This document shows positions 18,996-27,295 of a DNA stretch of 64,000 bases, one piece after another. The notes under the pieces were generated by a model, which saw only the letters and a program-made list of their open reading frames with translations, had not been told where the DNA came from and searched no databases. This stretch comes from Selenomonas sp. AB3002 (GTDB lineage Bacteria; Bacillota; Negativicutes; Selenomonadales; Selenomonadaceae): NCBI RefSeq assembly GCF_000702545.1, contig NZ_JNIO01000008.1:1674001-1738000 (forward strand). Reading direction: 5' to 3'. Within the stretch, counting starts at the first letter, position 1; each line of letters starts with the position of its first letter. The position numbers were made by a program, and so were the translations under genes.

Positions 18996-20423
18996 TTATC
19001 TTGCCATGGCCGCACGCCGTGCCCTCAAACGGGCTCTCAGGCGATACCAGGCCATAGGCAGCAGCAGCATGGGCACACCGGCGTAAAGGGCTTCACGCAA
19101 ATCGGGGGTGAAGGCCATCACCGCCAGGCAGAAAACCTGGGCCCAGATGCCGAAATAGGTCACATAGGGGAACAGGGGCATTTTATACGCCAGCTTCTCC
19201 ACCTCTCCTGCTGCCTCCAGTGCCCTGCGGCGCCTGAGCTGGCTCCAGCAGATGGAAATCCAGGCAATGGCTCCCGTGAAGCCCGACACTGCCAAAAGAT
19301 AAGTGTAGAGAGCGGAATCGGGATTGAAAGCGTACAGGAGGATCACCAGCCAGCAGGTGCAGATGGAAAGCACGATGGCATGGGAAGGCATGCCCTTCCT
19401 GCTGATATGGGACAGGGACTTGGGTGCCATATCCATCTTGCCCAGGGCATACAGGGCGCGGGCGGCCCCGTACAGGCCGGAGTTAGAGCAGGAAATGGCA
19501 GCCGTGAGGATTACCATGGCAAAGAGAGCCGCAAAGCCGTTCAGCCCATACTCAGCCATAGCCGCCGCAAAGACGCTTTCCTCCAGGGTTGCCTTATCCC
19601 AAGGCAAAATGCTGATCAGCAGGGTAATGGGAATGATATAGAGGGCAATGATGCGCCAGGTCACATTCCGCACCGCAATGGGAATGCTCTTTTCAGGACG
19701 TTCGCACTCCCCGGCTGCCAAGCCGATGATTTCCGTACCCTGGAAGTTCACCAGGATAATCACCATGGTCATGACGATAGCCCAGTAGCCATTAGGGGCA
19801 AAACCGCCGCTGCCCAAAAGCACCAGTGAGCCGATATAACCCTGGTCGCCAATCAGCCCCAGGCAGATAAGGCCTGCCACAATGCTGAACGCCACCAATG
19901 CCACTATCTTGATGAGGGAAAGCCAGAATTCGCTTTCACCGAACTTGTCCACATGAAAGAGGTTCACGGCAGTAACAATCAAACCAAAGAGTACCGCCCA
20001 CCAGAGCTGACTGATCTGAGGCAGGAAATTCTCCATGATGATGCCCGCCGCAATCATCTCCGAAGGGACGTAGGAAACCCAGGTAAGCCAGTAAGCCCAG
20101 CCCACCCCACAGGCCCAGGTTGGGGAAATATTGTCCCGGGCGTAGTTTACGAAGGAACCGGAAATGGGTTTTTCCACTGCCAGCTCCGCCAGGCACAGCA
20201 TGACGCACAGCACGATGAGCCCTCCCAAAAGATAGGCAAGTATCGCTGCCGGGCCAGCCTGCTCCAGCACATACCCTGTGCCGAGGAAGTAACCGCTGCC
20301 GATGACTCCCCCCAGGGAAATCAGCTGCAGATGGCGGTTCTTCAGCCCTCTGTTCATTTTCGACTCGTTCATGGCCTCATTAACACAACCTTTCCAGCCC
20401 CGCTGCTGTAATGCGTCTTGCAT
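18996..20423 (-). CDS. amino acid permease, APC superfamily
   Basis: The 475-residue product has about twelve hydrophobic segments and the N-terminal signature LKNRHLQLISLGGVIGSGYFLGTG of bacterial AAT-type permeases (LysP, AnsP, ProY group), including the GxIGSG substrate-binding turn. It would import an amino acid by proton symport. Substrate cannot be assigned from sequence alone. The start at 20423 is weakly supported by an AGGA; ATGs at MNESK and MNRGL, 18 and 23 codons in, are alternatives closer to the family N-terminus. It diverges from yigZ. Confidence 0.9.
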   Translation of the reverse strand: MQDALQQRGWKGCVNEAMNESKMNRGLKNRHLQLISLGGVIGSGYFLGTGYVLEQAGPAAILAYLLGGLIVLCVMLCLAELAVEKPISGSFVNYARDNISPTWACGVGWAYWLTWVSYVPSEMIAAGIIMENFLPQISQLWWAVLFGLIVTAVNLFHVDKFGESEFWLSLIKIVALVAFSIVAGLICLGLIGDQGYIGSLVLLGSGGFAPNGYWAIVMTMVIILVNFQGTEIIGLAAGECERPEKSIPIAVRNVTWRIIALYIIPITLLISILPWDKATLEESVFAAAMAEYGLNGFAALFAMVILTAAISCSNSGLYGAARALYALGKMDMAPKSLSHISRKGMPSHAIVLSICTCWLVILLYAFNPDSALYTYLLAVSGFTGAIAWISICWSQLRRRRALEAAGEVEKLAYKMPLFPYVTYFGIWAQVFCLAVMAFTPDLREALYAGVPMLLLPMAWYRLRARLRARRAAMAR

Positions 20424-20604
20424 ACCAGAAAATCCTGGTCATCCGCGGGACTTAAAATAGCAATTGACTGCTTCCCTAAAGAATACTACAAACAGCTTCC
20501 AAATACTATAGTTTTGAAAAATTTTATCACTGCATTTTTTCTGTGGCAAAAATTGTTTCCATGGAGTATGATACCAATATACTTTCCCAGAACAGGAGGC
20601 CTAT

Positions 20605-21249
20605 ATGGAAACTTACCGCACTATTGAAGAAACAGACGAGAGCCTTGAGACTCTCTATGAGATACAGAAATCAAAATTCATCACCCACCTGCGCCATGTG
20701 GACAGCGAAGAAGAGGCCCGGGACTTCATCCAGGCCATGAAGAAGCGCTACTATGACGCCCGGCACAACTGCTCCGCCTATATCCTGGGGGAGCGGGGGG
20801 ACAAGCAGAAGTCAAACGATGACGGCGAACCCGGAGGCACTGCCGGGGCCCCCATACTGGAAGCCATCAAACAGAATGGCCTCACGGACATCGTGGTGGT
20901 GGTCACTCGCTACTTCGGCGGCATCAAGCTGGGAGCAGGAGGGCTGATCCGCGCCTACAGCCATGCTGCCGTCCTGGGACTGGAAGCCGCCACCAAGCTG
21001 GAGATAACTCCCTTCCAGGAAATCAACGTGACCCTGAGCTACGACCTGCTGGCCACCGTCGAGAATTACCTGAGGAAAGAATCAATCCGCACTGGCGAGA
21101 CGGAATATGCAGAGAACGTGACCATCCCCCTGCTGCTCTCCCCCGGCGAAGTCGAACAGCGCCTGACCGAACTCACCGACCTGACCTCCGCCAGATTCAC
21201 ACACAAAAAAGGCAGGCTAATCAGCCTGCCCTTAAAGATACAAAACTAA
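20605..21249 (+). CDS. yigZ: YigZ/IMPACT family protein
   Basis: The 214-residue product starts 9 bases after ACAGGAGG. It contains the UPF0029 signatures of the family: KSKFITHLRHVDSEEEA, ARHNCSAYILG, SNDDGEPGGTAGAPIL and VVVTRYFGGIKLGAGGLIRAY. The C-terminal third matches the smaller DUF1949-like RNA-binding domain. Bacterial members are poorly characterised and relate to eukaryotic IMPACT, a translation-stress protein. The end of the gene contains a hairpin (21211-21230) that reads as a terminator on the opposite strand. Confidence 0.93.
   Translation: METYRTIEETDESLETLYEIQKSKFITHLRHVDSEEEARDFIQAMKKRYYDARHNCSAYILGERGDKQKSNDDGEPGGTAGAPILEAIKQNGLTDIVVVVTRYFGGIKLGAGGLIRAYSHAAVLGLEAATKLEITPFQEINVTLSYDLLATVENYLRKESIRTGETEYAENVTIPLLLSPGEVEQRLTELTDLTSARFTHKKGRLISLPLKIQN
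21205..21230 (-). terminator. terminator hairpin inside the 3' end of yigZ, reading leftward
   Basis: GGCAGGCT and AGCCTGCC enclose a 4-base loop and on the minus strand are followed by TTTTTTG. It can stop transcripts of the binding-protein gene coming from the right. Confidence 0.6.
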
Positions 21250-21260
21250 CAATTGAGTCG

Positions 21261-21365
21261 GCGGCCCAAGGATGGGCCGCTCCCGCGGACCTTTGGACTC
21301 GCGTGAAGCGATCCAGGTCCGCAGTCTCTTTTTGTTACTTTTTCTCTGCAACAGAGAAAAAGTAA
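21261..21365. repeat. three consecutive strong hairpins between convergent genes
   Basis: Three stems follow each other: GCGGCCC/GGGCCGC at 21261-21280; a nearly fully paired 38-base hairpin (GCGGACCT/AGGTCCGC outer stem) at 21285-21322; and a perfect 14-base stem TTACTTTTTCTCTG/CAGAGAAAAAGTAA at 21335-21365. They fill the gap between yigZ and the binding-protein gene. They look like REP-type palindromes rather than a single terminator. Confidence 0.6.
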
Positions 21366-21373
21366 GCGTAGCC

Positions 21374-22186
21374 TTATTTGGTGATGTTCTTCCCGAACCA
21401 CTTCTCGGAAATCTTGCCCATGGTGCCGTCGGCCTTCATATCATTCAAGACCTTCTGCACCTCATCCCTGAGCGCCTGGTTGTCCTTGGCAAAGCCAATG
21501 CCGAAGGTGCTCACGGGGCCCACAGCCACATCCACGGCGTCAATCTTGTCAGCGTGCTTGCTCATGTAGTAGCGGCCCACAATCTCGTCACCCACTACAG
21601 CATCAATGCGGCCGTTCTCCAAATCCATGAAAGCGGAAACGAAGTCGGAATACTTCTTGACTTCCTTCACGTCCTTCTTGAAGAACTCGTTGCCGTCCAT
21701 GTATTCCTCGGAGGTGCTGGCGCTCTGGGTGCCTACCACCTTGCCAGCCAGGCTCTTCTCATCCTTGATGGAGGTCTCCCCCTTCTTCACGAAGATAATC
21801 TGGCGGTTGTCCATATAGGGGTCGGAGAAAAGCATATTCTCCTTGCGCTTCTCGGTGATATCCAGGCCGTTCCAGAGCACATCCACCCGGCCGCTCTTGA
21901 GCTCGGCCTCCTTGCTGGACCAGTCAATGGCCTTGAACTCTACCTCCCGGCCCAGGCGCTTGGCAGCCTCCTTTGCCAGGTCAATATCAAAGCCAGTGAT
22001 CTGCCCGTCCTCGCCCTTGAAGCCCATGGGCGGGAAATTATCATCGAGACCCACTACAATAGCCTTGCCGACGCTGGAAGAACCAGACCCCGACGAACCA
22101 GAAGTTGCCTGCTGCTGGCTGCCACAGCCAGCCAGTCCCATCATCATCACTGCAAGGCCTGCGGCCAGTAATCTCTGCCATTTCAT
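21374..22186 (-). CDS. amino-acid ABC transporter substrate-binding lipoprotein
   Basis: The 270-residue product begins MKWQRLLAAGLAVMMMGLAGCG, a lipoprotein signal with lipobox LAGC, followed by a serine/glycine linker. The mature part matches the SBP_bac_3 family (DDNFPPMGFKGEDGQITGFDIDLAKEAAKRLG; WSSKEAELKSGRVDVLWNGLDIT; SDPYMDNRQIIFVKKG), which binds polar amino acids such as cystine, glutamine or arginine. The start at 22186 is preferred to one 5 codons upstream because it begins the signal peptide. No permease or ATPase gene adjoins it, so it is an orphan that must share a transporter encoded elsewhere. Confidence 0.92.
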   Translation of the reverse strand: MKWQRLLAAGLAVMMMGLAGCGSQQQATSGSSGSGSSSVGKAIVVGLDDNFPPMGFKGEDGQITGFDIDLAKEAAKRLGREVEFKAIDWSSKEAELKSGRVDVLWNGLDITEKRKENMLFSDPYMDNRQIIFVKKGETSIKDEKSLAGKVVGTQSASTSEEYMDGNEFFKKDVKEVKKYSDFVSAFMDLENGRIDAVVGDEIVGRYYMSKHADKIDAVDVAVGPVSTFGIGFAKDNQALRDEVQKVLNDMKADGTMGKISEKWFGKNITK

Positions 22187-22274
22187 AAGTATCGCTCCCA
22201 TCTCTTTGCTTTATCACATTAAAGTATTAATATAAACGTATTATACCTAAGGGTTGTAAAGTTGTCAAGAGCGA

Positions 22275-22309
22275 ATGCAAAAAGCCTGCACAAAGCAGGC
22301 TTTTTGCAT
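22275..22309. terminator. terminator after the HD-GYP gene
   Basis: ATGCAAAAAGCCTGC and GCAGGCTTTTTGCAT pair perfectly around a short loop, with T-runs on both strands. It follows the HD-GYP stop and isolates it from the binding-protein gene. Confidence 0.85.
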
Positions 22310-23374
22310 TCACTTCGGATTATACTCAATGATCTTCAGCTCCGGGTGCTCATTGAGGTTCACCAGCTGCTCCTCCTCATTGCTGATGATGGGCAGCCCC
22401 GCATAATCCTTGGGATAAGCGGCAATGACCCCCTTTGTGCCGTCATTCAGCATGACCCTGGACCCCAGGAAAGCATCCGTGATATGAGTGAGCACTGGCA
22501 TGCATACTCCGGGGTCAAGGGTGGTGAACATATGCTCAGTGATATAGGCGATGGCAGTGAAAGGAGTTTCCTTCACGAAGCCCTCCCGCTCCGTGGTGAT
22601 ATTGTCGTAGATATCCGCCACGGCGATGATGCGGGCATACTCATGTATATCCTGCCCCGTAGAACCAAAGGGGAAGCCTGAGCCATCCATGCGCTCGTGG
22701 TGCTGCAGCACCGCCAGCTTCACGCCGTCAGAAAGGTTGGGAATAGAATTGACCACCTGCTGGCCATCCACTGTATGCCTGATATACTCCTCGTACTCCT
22801 CAGCAGAAAGCTTGGAAACGTGCTTGTCCAGAAGCTTCTGGGAGAATCTGGTCTTGCCAATATCGTGCAGGAAGCCCGCCAGAATGATATCCTGGGTCTT
22901 GGCCCTGTCAAAACGCATCCACTTGGCAATGACCCCGGCCAGAATAGACACCCTCAGGGAATGGTTGTAAATGTCGCTGGCCAGATGATTCAGCTCATAG
23001 AGATAGTCAATGGCCCCGCTGTTCTTGGCCATGGGCGCCACATCATTTTCAATGATGGCATGAGTTTCCTCCACAGGCACCGCACCAGTCTTGTTGGTGT
23101 CCTCGAAAATGCGCTTGGCGCTGTCCACCACCCCTTCATACTCCTGCAGGAAGGCATTGCTCTGATTGAAGATGGAAGTGGCCACCAGATAGTTCTGGCT
23201 CAGTTCATATTCGTCCTTCACATAGACAACAGGTATATTGAGAAACCCCAGGCGGGTGATATGCGCCTTGGTCAGCAAGGTATTTTCAGACAGCACCACA
23301 ATCATCTCGTCATTGGTCACAGTCCTTGCCAACGTCATGCCAGGCTTCAGATCTTCCACTGATACTGCACGCAC
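22310..23374 (-). CDS. HD-GYP-type phosphodiesterase-like protein
   Basis: The 354-residue product starts at GTG with AGGAGGGG 7 bases upstream. Residues about 1-120 form a domain of the type often found before HD-GYP modules. From about 135 the HD domain shows NHSLRVSILAGVIAK, LHDIGKTRFSQKLLDK, HTVDGQQVV and HHERMDGSGFP. The last motif reads GFP instead of the usual GYP. Such proteins degrade cyclic di-GMP to control motility and biofilm. The metal-binding H and D residues are present, so activity is likely. A diguanylate cyclase gene lies directly upstream. Confidence 0.88.
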   Translation of the reverse strand: MRAVSVEDLKPGMTLARTVTNDEMIVVLSENTLLTKAHITRLGFLNIPVVYVKDEYELSQNYLVATSIFNQSNAFLQEYEGVVDSAKRIFEDTNKTGAVPVEETHAIIENDVAPMAKNSGAIDYLYELNHLASDIYNHSLRVSILAGVIAKWMRFDRAKTQDIILAGFLHDIGKTRFSQKLLDKHVSKLSAEEYEEYIRHTVDGQQVVNSIPNLSDGVKLAVLQHHERMDGSGFPFGSTGQDIHEYARIIAVADIYDNITTEREGFVKETPFTAIAYITEHMFTTLDPGVCMPVLTHITDAFLGSRVMLNDGTKGVIAAYPKDYAGLPIISNEEEQLVNLNEHPELKIIEYNPK

Positions 23375-23479
23375 GATAAATCCCCTCCTAAAATCCGCCC
23401 TTCTTTTAGGGTATAATTCTACCTTTGGTGATTAAAACCTGCCGCAGAGAAAAATAAAGCTCCCCCTGCAGGCATGCAA

Positions 23480-23514
23480 AAAAAGCCGTCCCTTCCCGAA
23501 GGAAGAAACGGCTT
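23480..23514 (-). terminator. terminator after the diguanylate cyclase gene
   Basis: On the minus strand AAGCCGT and ACGGCTT arms (with inner CTTCC/GGAAG pairing) are followed by TTTTTTGC, a few bases after the GGDEF gene stop. Confidence 0.8.
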
Positions 23515-23518
23515 GATA

Positions 23519-25306
23519 TCAGCAATACAGTTCCGGCAGCTTGCCGCCCTCCAGCCTGACGCAGTTGCGCCCGGCGTTCTTCGCCATATAGAGGGCCTGG
23601 TCCACCCGCTTGAAGATGGCCTGGAAGCTGTCCACCCGGCCGTGCCAGACGGCCACGCCAATGCTGCAGGTCACGTCCAGCCCGCCCAGCTTCCGGCTGG
23701 AAACCAGGCGGCGCAGCTTCTCTGCAAAGTCCATGGCCTCCTTCATGCTGAGATGAGGACAGAAGACCAGGAATTCCTCGCCCCCCCAGCGGATAAAGGG
23801 CTTGTTCTTGTCCAGAACCTGGCGTATGACGGCGGTGAAATCCTTCAGCACCTTGTCACCTGTGCTGTGCCCGAACTCGTCATTTATCCGCTTGAAATGG
23901 TCAATATCCAGCAGCAGCACAGACATGGGCAGATGCTCCTTCTGGCTTGCAGCCAGGCTTTCCCTGGCCAGTTCCTCCAGGCGCTGGCGGTTGTAGCAGC
24001 CTGTGAGGGGATCCCTTTCTGCTCGTTCTGCCGCCACAGCAGCCTCATATTCCAGGTCGGCCTGCCGGGCAGCCATCTCCCGCTGGTAAGCCAGCTGCCT
24101 GCCGATAATCACGAAGATGAAATAGCAGAAAGCCAGTACCGCAAAGGGAGTCACATAGCTGTAACTGTTCCAAAGGCGGAAATGCCCGGCCAATCCATCT
24201 GCCACGCCGCAGAGAGTGAAGGCTGCCACAGAGGCCAGGAGAGCCCTGGCCCGGTAGTCACCCTTCTTCCCCTTGCGCCAGAGCCACCAGGCTGCTGCAC
24301 TCTCACAGATGAGCAGCAGGGGATAATACACCGCCATCATCCTGTTCATCAAGTGGAACCCCAAAGCCTCCCCTGTCATGGCAATGACGAAGAGCAGGAC
24401 CTGTACCCCCACCACCAGATCCATGTGGGTACCAGGCTCCCCTTTCAGCATCTCATAGACAATGAGGTTGGCAGAAATGGGCAGCAGATAGGCCAGTATG
24501 CTCAGAGAATACCACCAGAACACCGGCGCATCAAAAATGAACATGGTGAGCTTGGTGGCACAGAGCAGCCACAGGGCAAACACCCCGAGGAAGCCCACAA
24601 TGGCAAAGTAAAGCTTCCTGGCCTTCCGGGAAGTGAAATGATGGTAAAGCAGCATGATGACCATCAGCAGCAGGCACACGGGAATGGCCATGAGATTGGG
24701 CACATCATGCCAAAAGAGGGTCTGCACCGCATCCATTTCCGTAGTTAGCTCAAGATTCTCCACCCTGCCCAGCTGATAAGGGGAATTAGAATAGAGCTCA
24801 AAGGTAAGCTGGGTTGGAGCATAGAACTCCGGCAGCACTACAATGTGCCAGCGATAGCCATCCCCCAGGGGCACATCCCTGAAATGGCCGTATTCATAGA
24901 TAAGCCTTTCCCCCAGCCACAGCCTCACAGACTCATTGGTGGTAGAAAAGGTCAGGGTGTTGTTCTTCACATCTGCAGGAGAGATGGTGCGGGAGATAGT
25001 CGCCCAGTGCAAATCCCCACTGACAGGAGTGCTGCTCCCCGGGCAGTCAAAGGGCTGCCAGCACTCGGAGACCAATCCCGGTTCAGCCAGCCAGTCTTTA
25101 TCAGTAATGCGCTCGTAAGCCTGTGGTACCATACCGGGACGATAGAGCCACGGTCCCTGCCAGGCTGCCGCCTCTGCTCTTGCAAGACAGCACACCATTG
25201 CTATCAGCACCATCAGCGGCACTATTTTCGCTATGCTTTTATGCCATCTCACATTCATCCAAAAACCTCTGCTTCTATTTAGGACAAAAGTCCTAATCGA
25301 TTTCAT
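23519..25306 (-). CDS. 7TM sensor diguanylate cyclase
   Basis: The 595-residue product has a signal or first membrane segment (residues about 22-42), an extracellular beta-rich domain (about 50-210) resembling the 7TMR-DISM sensor ectodomains, seven membrane segments (about 215-420), a short coiled linker and a C-terminal GGDEF domain (about 430-590). The active-site loop reads RWGGEEF and substrate residues LLLDIDHFKRINDEFGH are intact, so it should make cyclic di-GMP. The residues where the inhibitory RxxD site normally lies read DKNK, so product inhibition through that site is probably absent. ATG at 25306 has AGAGG upstream; a longer frame exists. Confidence 0.9.
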   Translation of the reverse strand: MKSIRTFVLNRSRGFWMNVRWHKSIAKIVPLMVLIAMVCCLARAEAAAWQGPWLYRPGMVPQAYERITDKDWLAEPGLVSECWQPFDCPGSSTPVSGDLHWATISRTISPADVKNNTLTFSTTNESVRLWLGERLIYEYGHFRDVPLGDGYRWHIVVLPEFYAPTQLTFELYSNSPYQLGRVENLELTTEMDAVQTLFWHDVPNLMAIPVCLLLMVIMLLYHHFTSRKARKLYFAIVGFLGVFALWLLCATKLTMFIFDAPVFWWYSLSILAYLLPISANLIVYEMLKGEPGTHMDLVVGVQVLLFVIAMTGEALGFHLMNRMMAVYYPLLLICESAAAWWLWRKGKKGDYRARALLASVAAFTLCGVADGLAGHFRLWNSYSYVTPFAVLAFCYFIFVIIGRQLAYQREMAARQADLEYEAAVAAERAERDPLTGCYNRQRLEELARESLAASQKEHLPMSVLLLDIDHFKRINDEFGHSTGDKVLKDFTAVIRQVLDKNKPFIRWGGEEFLVFCPHLSMKEAMDFAEKLRRLVSSRKLGGLDVTCSIGVAVWHGRVDSFQAIFKRVDQALYMAKNAGRNCVRLEGGKLPELYC

Positions 25307-25435
25307 TTTATTTCCTCTTAGTCTACTCTTATCCAGCGGCAAAGTCAAGGATATATGTCCTTAAACCTTTTGCATCTGACAAAAAATATCCCGGCTGGAA
25401 ACAGCCGGGAATATGATTTGGGGCTGGGGAAGTAT

Positions 25436-26269
25436 TCAAAACATCATATTGACAAAGTTGCCCATGTTCGCATAGCTATGAAGCTGGAGAAGGGAATTGC
25501 CGCTGTAGACGCTGGCCTGCTTGAGCTGCTTGCCAAACATACTGTCTACGGAGGGGAAGAGCTTGTCTTCCTGGCCCTTGGCGAAGTTCACATGGTTCTC
25601 CGCCTTGCCGGTGAGGCCGTCCTTGCCCAGGATATTCTCCACCCGGCCGGGGGTGTCCTGAATAGCCTTGGCCAGCTTTTCCTCATCCACGGTGATCTTG
25701 CCATCGCTGCCCACAGTGAGGCCGATCTTGGCATAGTTTTCTGCCCGGGCAGTGGTGTCACCAAAGACAGAAGCCATGTGGGACATGCGCTTGGACACAT
25801 CACCATACTCCTTGAAGAGACCAATGGCAGAATTGTAGTCGTCCACGAACTTGCCCACAGTATCCAAGGCTTCCTGCATTGACTTGCTGTATTCGGTCTT
25901 CTGGCTCGTGGTACCGTCCTCTGCTGTGACGGTCTTCTGGGTGATGGCATTTTCTCCTACATCGAGATTCAGTTTCTTCATATCCTTGATGGATTCAGAG
26001 AGATCCTTCATGGTGGAACCGAACTCTGCCTTGAATTCCTTGGCAGCGCTGTCGTAGCTGGCAAGGAGCTCACGCTTGCTGCTGCTGACCTCGGAAACTC
26101 CGGCCATCATGGCACTGGCGCTGCTGCTGGCACTGCTGCCATAATTGCTCCAGATATCACTGGACTTCGAGCTGCTGGCATAATCTGTGCCAAACAGGGA
26201 CAGGCCGTTGTTCTGGGCCATGGTCAGCATCGTGTAGGTGTTGTTTGCCATTGAGCTGATGGTAGCCAT
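25436..26269 (-). CDS. FliD C-terminal-domain-like protein (orphan)
   Basis: The 277-residue product has a low-complexity serine-rich N-terminus (residues 30-65). From about residue 135 (KFVDDYNSAIGLFKEYGDVSKRM ... LGITxxxDGKxxxDEEKL-like) it follows the pattern of the FliD (hook-associated protein 2) C-terminal domain, with SMASVFGDT, IGLTVGSDGKITVDEEKL and a final helix. It is much shorter than FliD and lacks the N-terminal half. It could be a cap-like or secreted adhesin-type protein exported by the flagellar apparatus, but this is inference. Its partner gene starts just upstream on the same strand, 42 bases away. Confidence 0.6.
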   Translation of the reverse strand: MATISSMANNTYTMLTMAQNNGLSLFGTDYASSSKSSDIWSNYGSSASSSASAMMAGVSEVSSSKRELLASYDSAAKEFKAEFGSTMKDLSESIKDMKKLNLDVGENAITQKTVTAEDGTTSQKTEYSKSMQEALDTVGKFVDDYNSAIGLFKEYGDVSKRMSHMASVFGDTTARAENYAKIGLTVGSDGKITVDEEKLAKAIQDTPGRVENILGKDGLTGKAENHVNFAKGQEDKLFPSVDSMFGKQLKQASVYSGNSLLQLHSYANMGNFVNMMF

Positions 26270-26311
26270 AAATCATACCTCCTTTCCCTGGATTTTTGAT
26301 TGATATGGCTG

Positions 26312-26980
26312 CTACTCCGACTTGCCTTCATCTTCTGCCGTGCCCGTGAGCTTGGCATAGAGTTCATCGAAGCGCTTGGTTATCGCATCATGGGTATCCT
26401 GGGTGATCTGAGGCATCTTGTCGGTGCCCATAGTGTCCTTCCAGGCAACGCCTGCCTGCTTGAAGCCTTCTTCTACAGCATCCTGCATAGCCTTGAGCTT
26501 TTCAGGGTCATCCCCTGCGATAGCCTTGGCCATGTCAAAGATGCGGTCAGCCACGGCATCCACAGAATACTCGCCGCCCTCGGCCACAGCTGCAGCCGCT
26601 TCTTCGGGGGTGGTGCCCACGGCGGGCAGCCCGAACTTGGAACTGTCAATCTGCAGGTCGCCAAAAGCAAGCTTGCCAATGCCCTCGTCCAGCCAGCCCT
26701 GAAGCTTGGCGTTGTTCTCAGTCAGTACGGAAATCATCATCTTGTAGGAGTTGTCAATGCCCTGCTGCAGGATATCGATCTGCTCCGCAGTCAGGCCCTT
26801 CACAGCCTCCCCATGGTTTTTCGCCGCATCCGATACATTCACCTCATAAGCGCCGGCAGGAGCCTGAGTCTCTTGCTGAGTCTCAACGGCTTTCATGCCT
26901 GCTGCCGCCCCATTGCTCCCCTGTTTCACATTCAGGGTGCTTAGGTTGGTGGATACGTTCACCATCGTATTAACATCCAT
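26312..26980 (-). CDS. unrecognised protein paired with the FliD-like gene
   Basis: The 222-residue product begins MDVNTMVNVS after AGGAGG with 8 bases spacing; the frame continues upstream without a ribosome site. It is acidic, rich in alanine, glutamine and aspartate, and has no cysteine, signal peptide or membrane segment. An N-terminal part with VSDAAKNHGEAVKGLTAEQIDIL resembles the amphipathic N-termini of flagellum-associated proteins. The C-terminal half is helical. I do not recognise a family. Adjacency and direction suggest that it works with the FliD-like protein, perhaps as a secreted partner or chaperone. Confidence 0.65.
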   Translation of the reverse strand: MDVNTMVNVSTNLSTLNVKQGSNGAAAGMKAVETQQETQAPAGAYEVNVSDAAKNHGEAVKGLTAEQIDILQQGIDNSYKMMISVLTENNAKLQGWLDEGIGKLAFGDLQIDSSKFGLPAVGTTPEEAAAAVAEGGEYSVDAVADRIFDMAKAIAGDDPEKLKAMQDAVEEGFKQAGVAWKDTMGTDKMPQITQDTHDAITKRFDELYAKLTGTAEDEGKSE

Positions 26981-27120
26981 GTTAATAACCTCCTTTTCTT
27001 CCCTTGAAAGCAGTAGATTTTCCCGAACTCCCCACAGGCCCCATAGGAAAAATGCTGAAAAGCACATTCACTCACTATCTATATCGTAACCTTGCCAGGA
27101 AAAGTTAAGTGTTTGATAAA

Positions 27121-27163
27121 AAATTTTTGCCCTCAGGGAATAAACCGCCGAGGGCAAAAATTG
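27121..27163 (-). terminator. terminator downstream of pfkA
   Basis: TTTTTGCCCTC and GAGGGCAAAAA form the stem around a 17-base loop, with a T-run at the minus-strand 3' side. It ends transcripts coming from pfkA before the FliD-like pair. Confidence 0.75.
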
Positions 27164-27192
27164 CTATGTCTAAACTGTATGCTATGCTAAGG

Positions 27193-27287
27193 CGTTCGAG
27201 GCACAGGTGCAGCAGCGCTTCACTTGAAATCTTGCCTGCGGCAAAGTTTTACACGTTCCGCTTATGCTGTGCCTGTGTCCCTCACTC
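27193..27287. repeat. dispersed palindromic element, copy 1
   Basis: This stretch of about 95 bases matches in inverted orientation the segment at 30271-30366. Shared blocks include CGCTTCACTTGAAAT, CGCTTATGCTGTGCCTG and CCTCACT. Its own ends are partly complementary (GCACAGG...CCTGTGT), so it can fold into one long hairpin. It lies immediately after the pfkA stop. Confidence 0.7.
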
Positions 27288-27295
27288 ACGTATGC

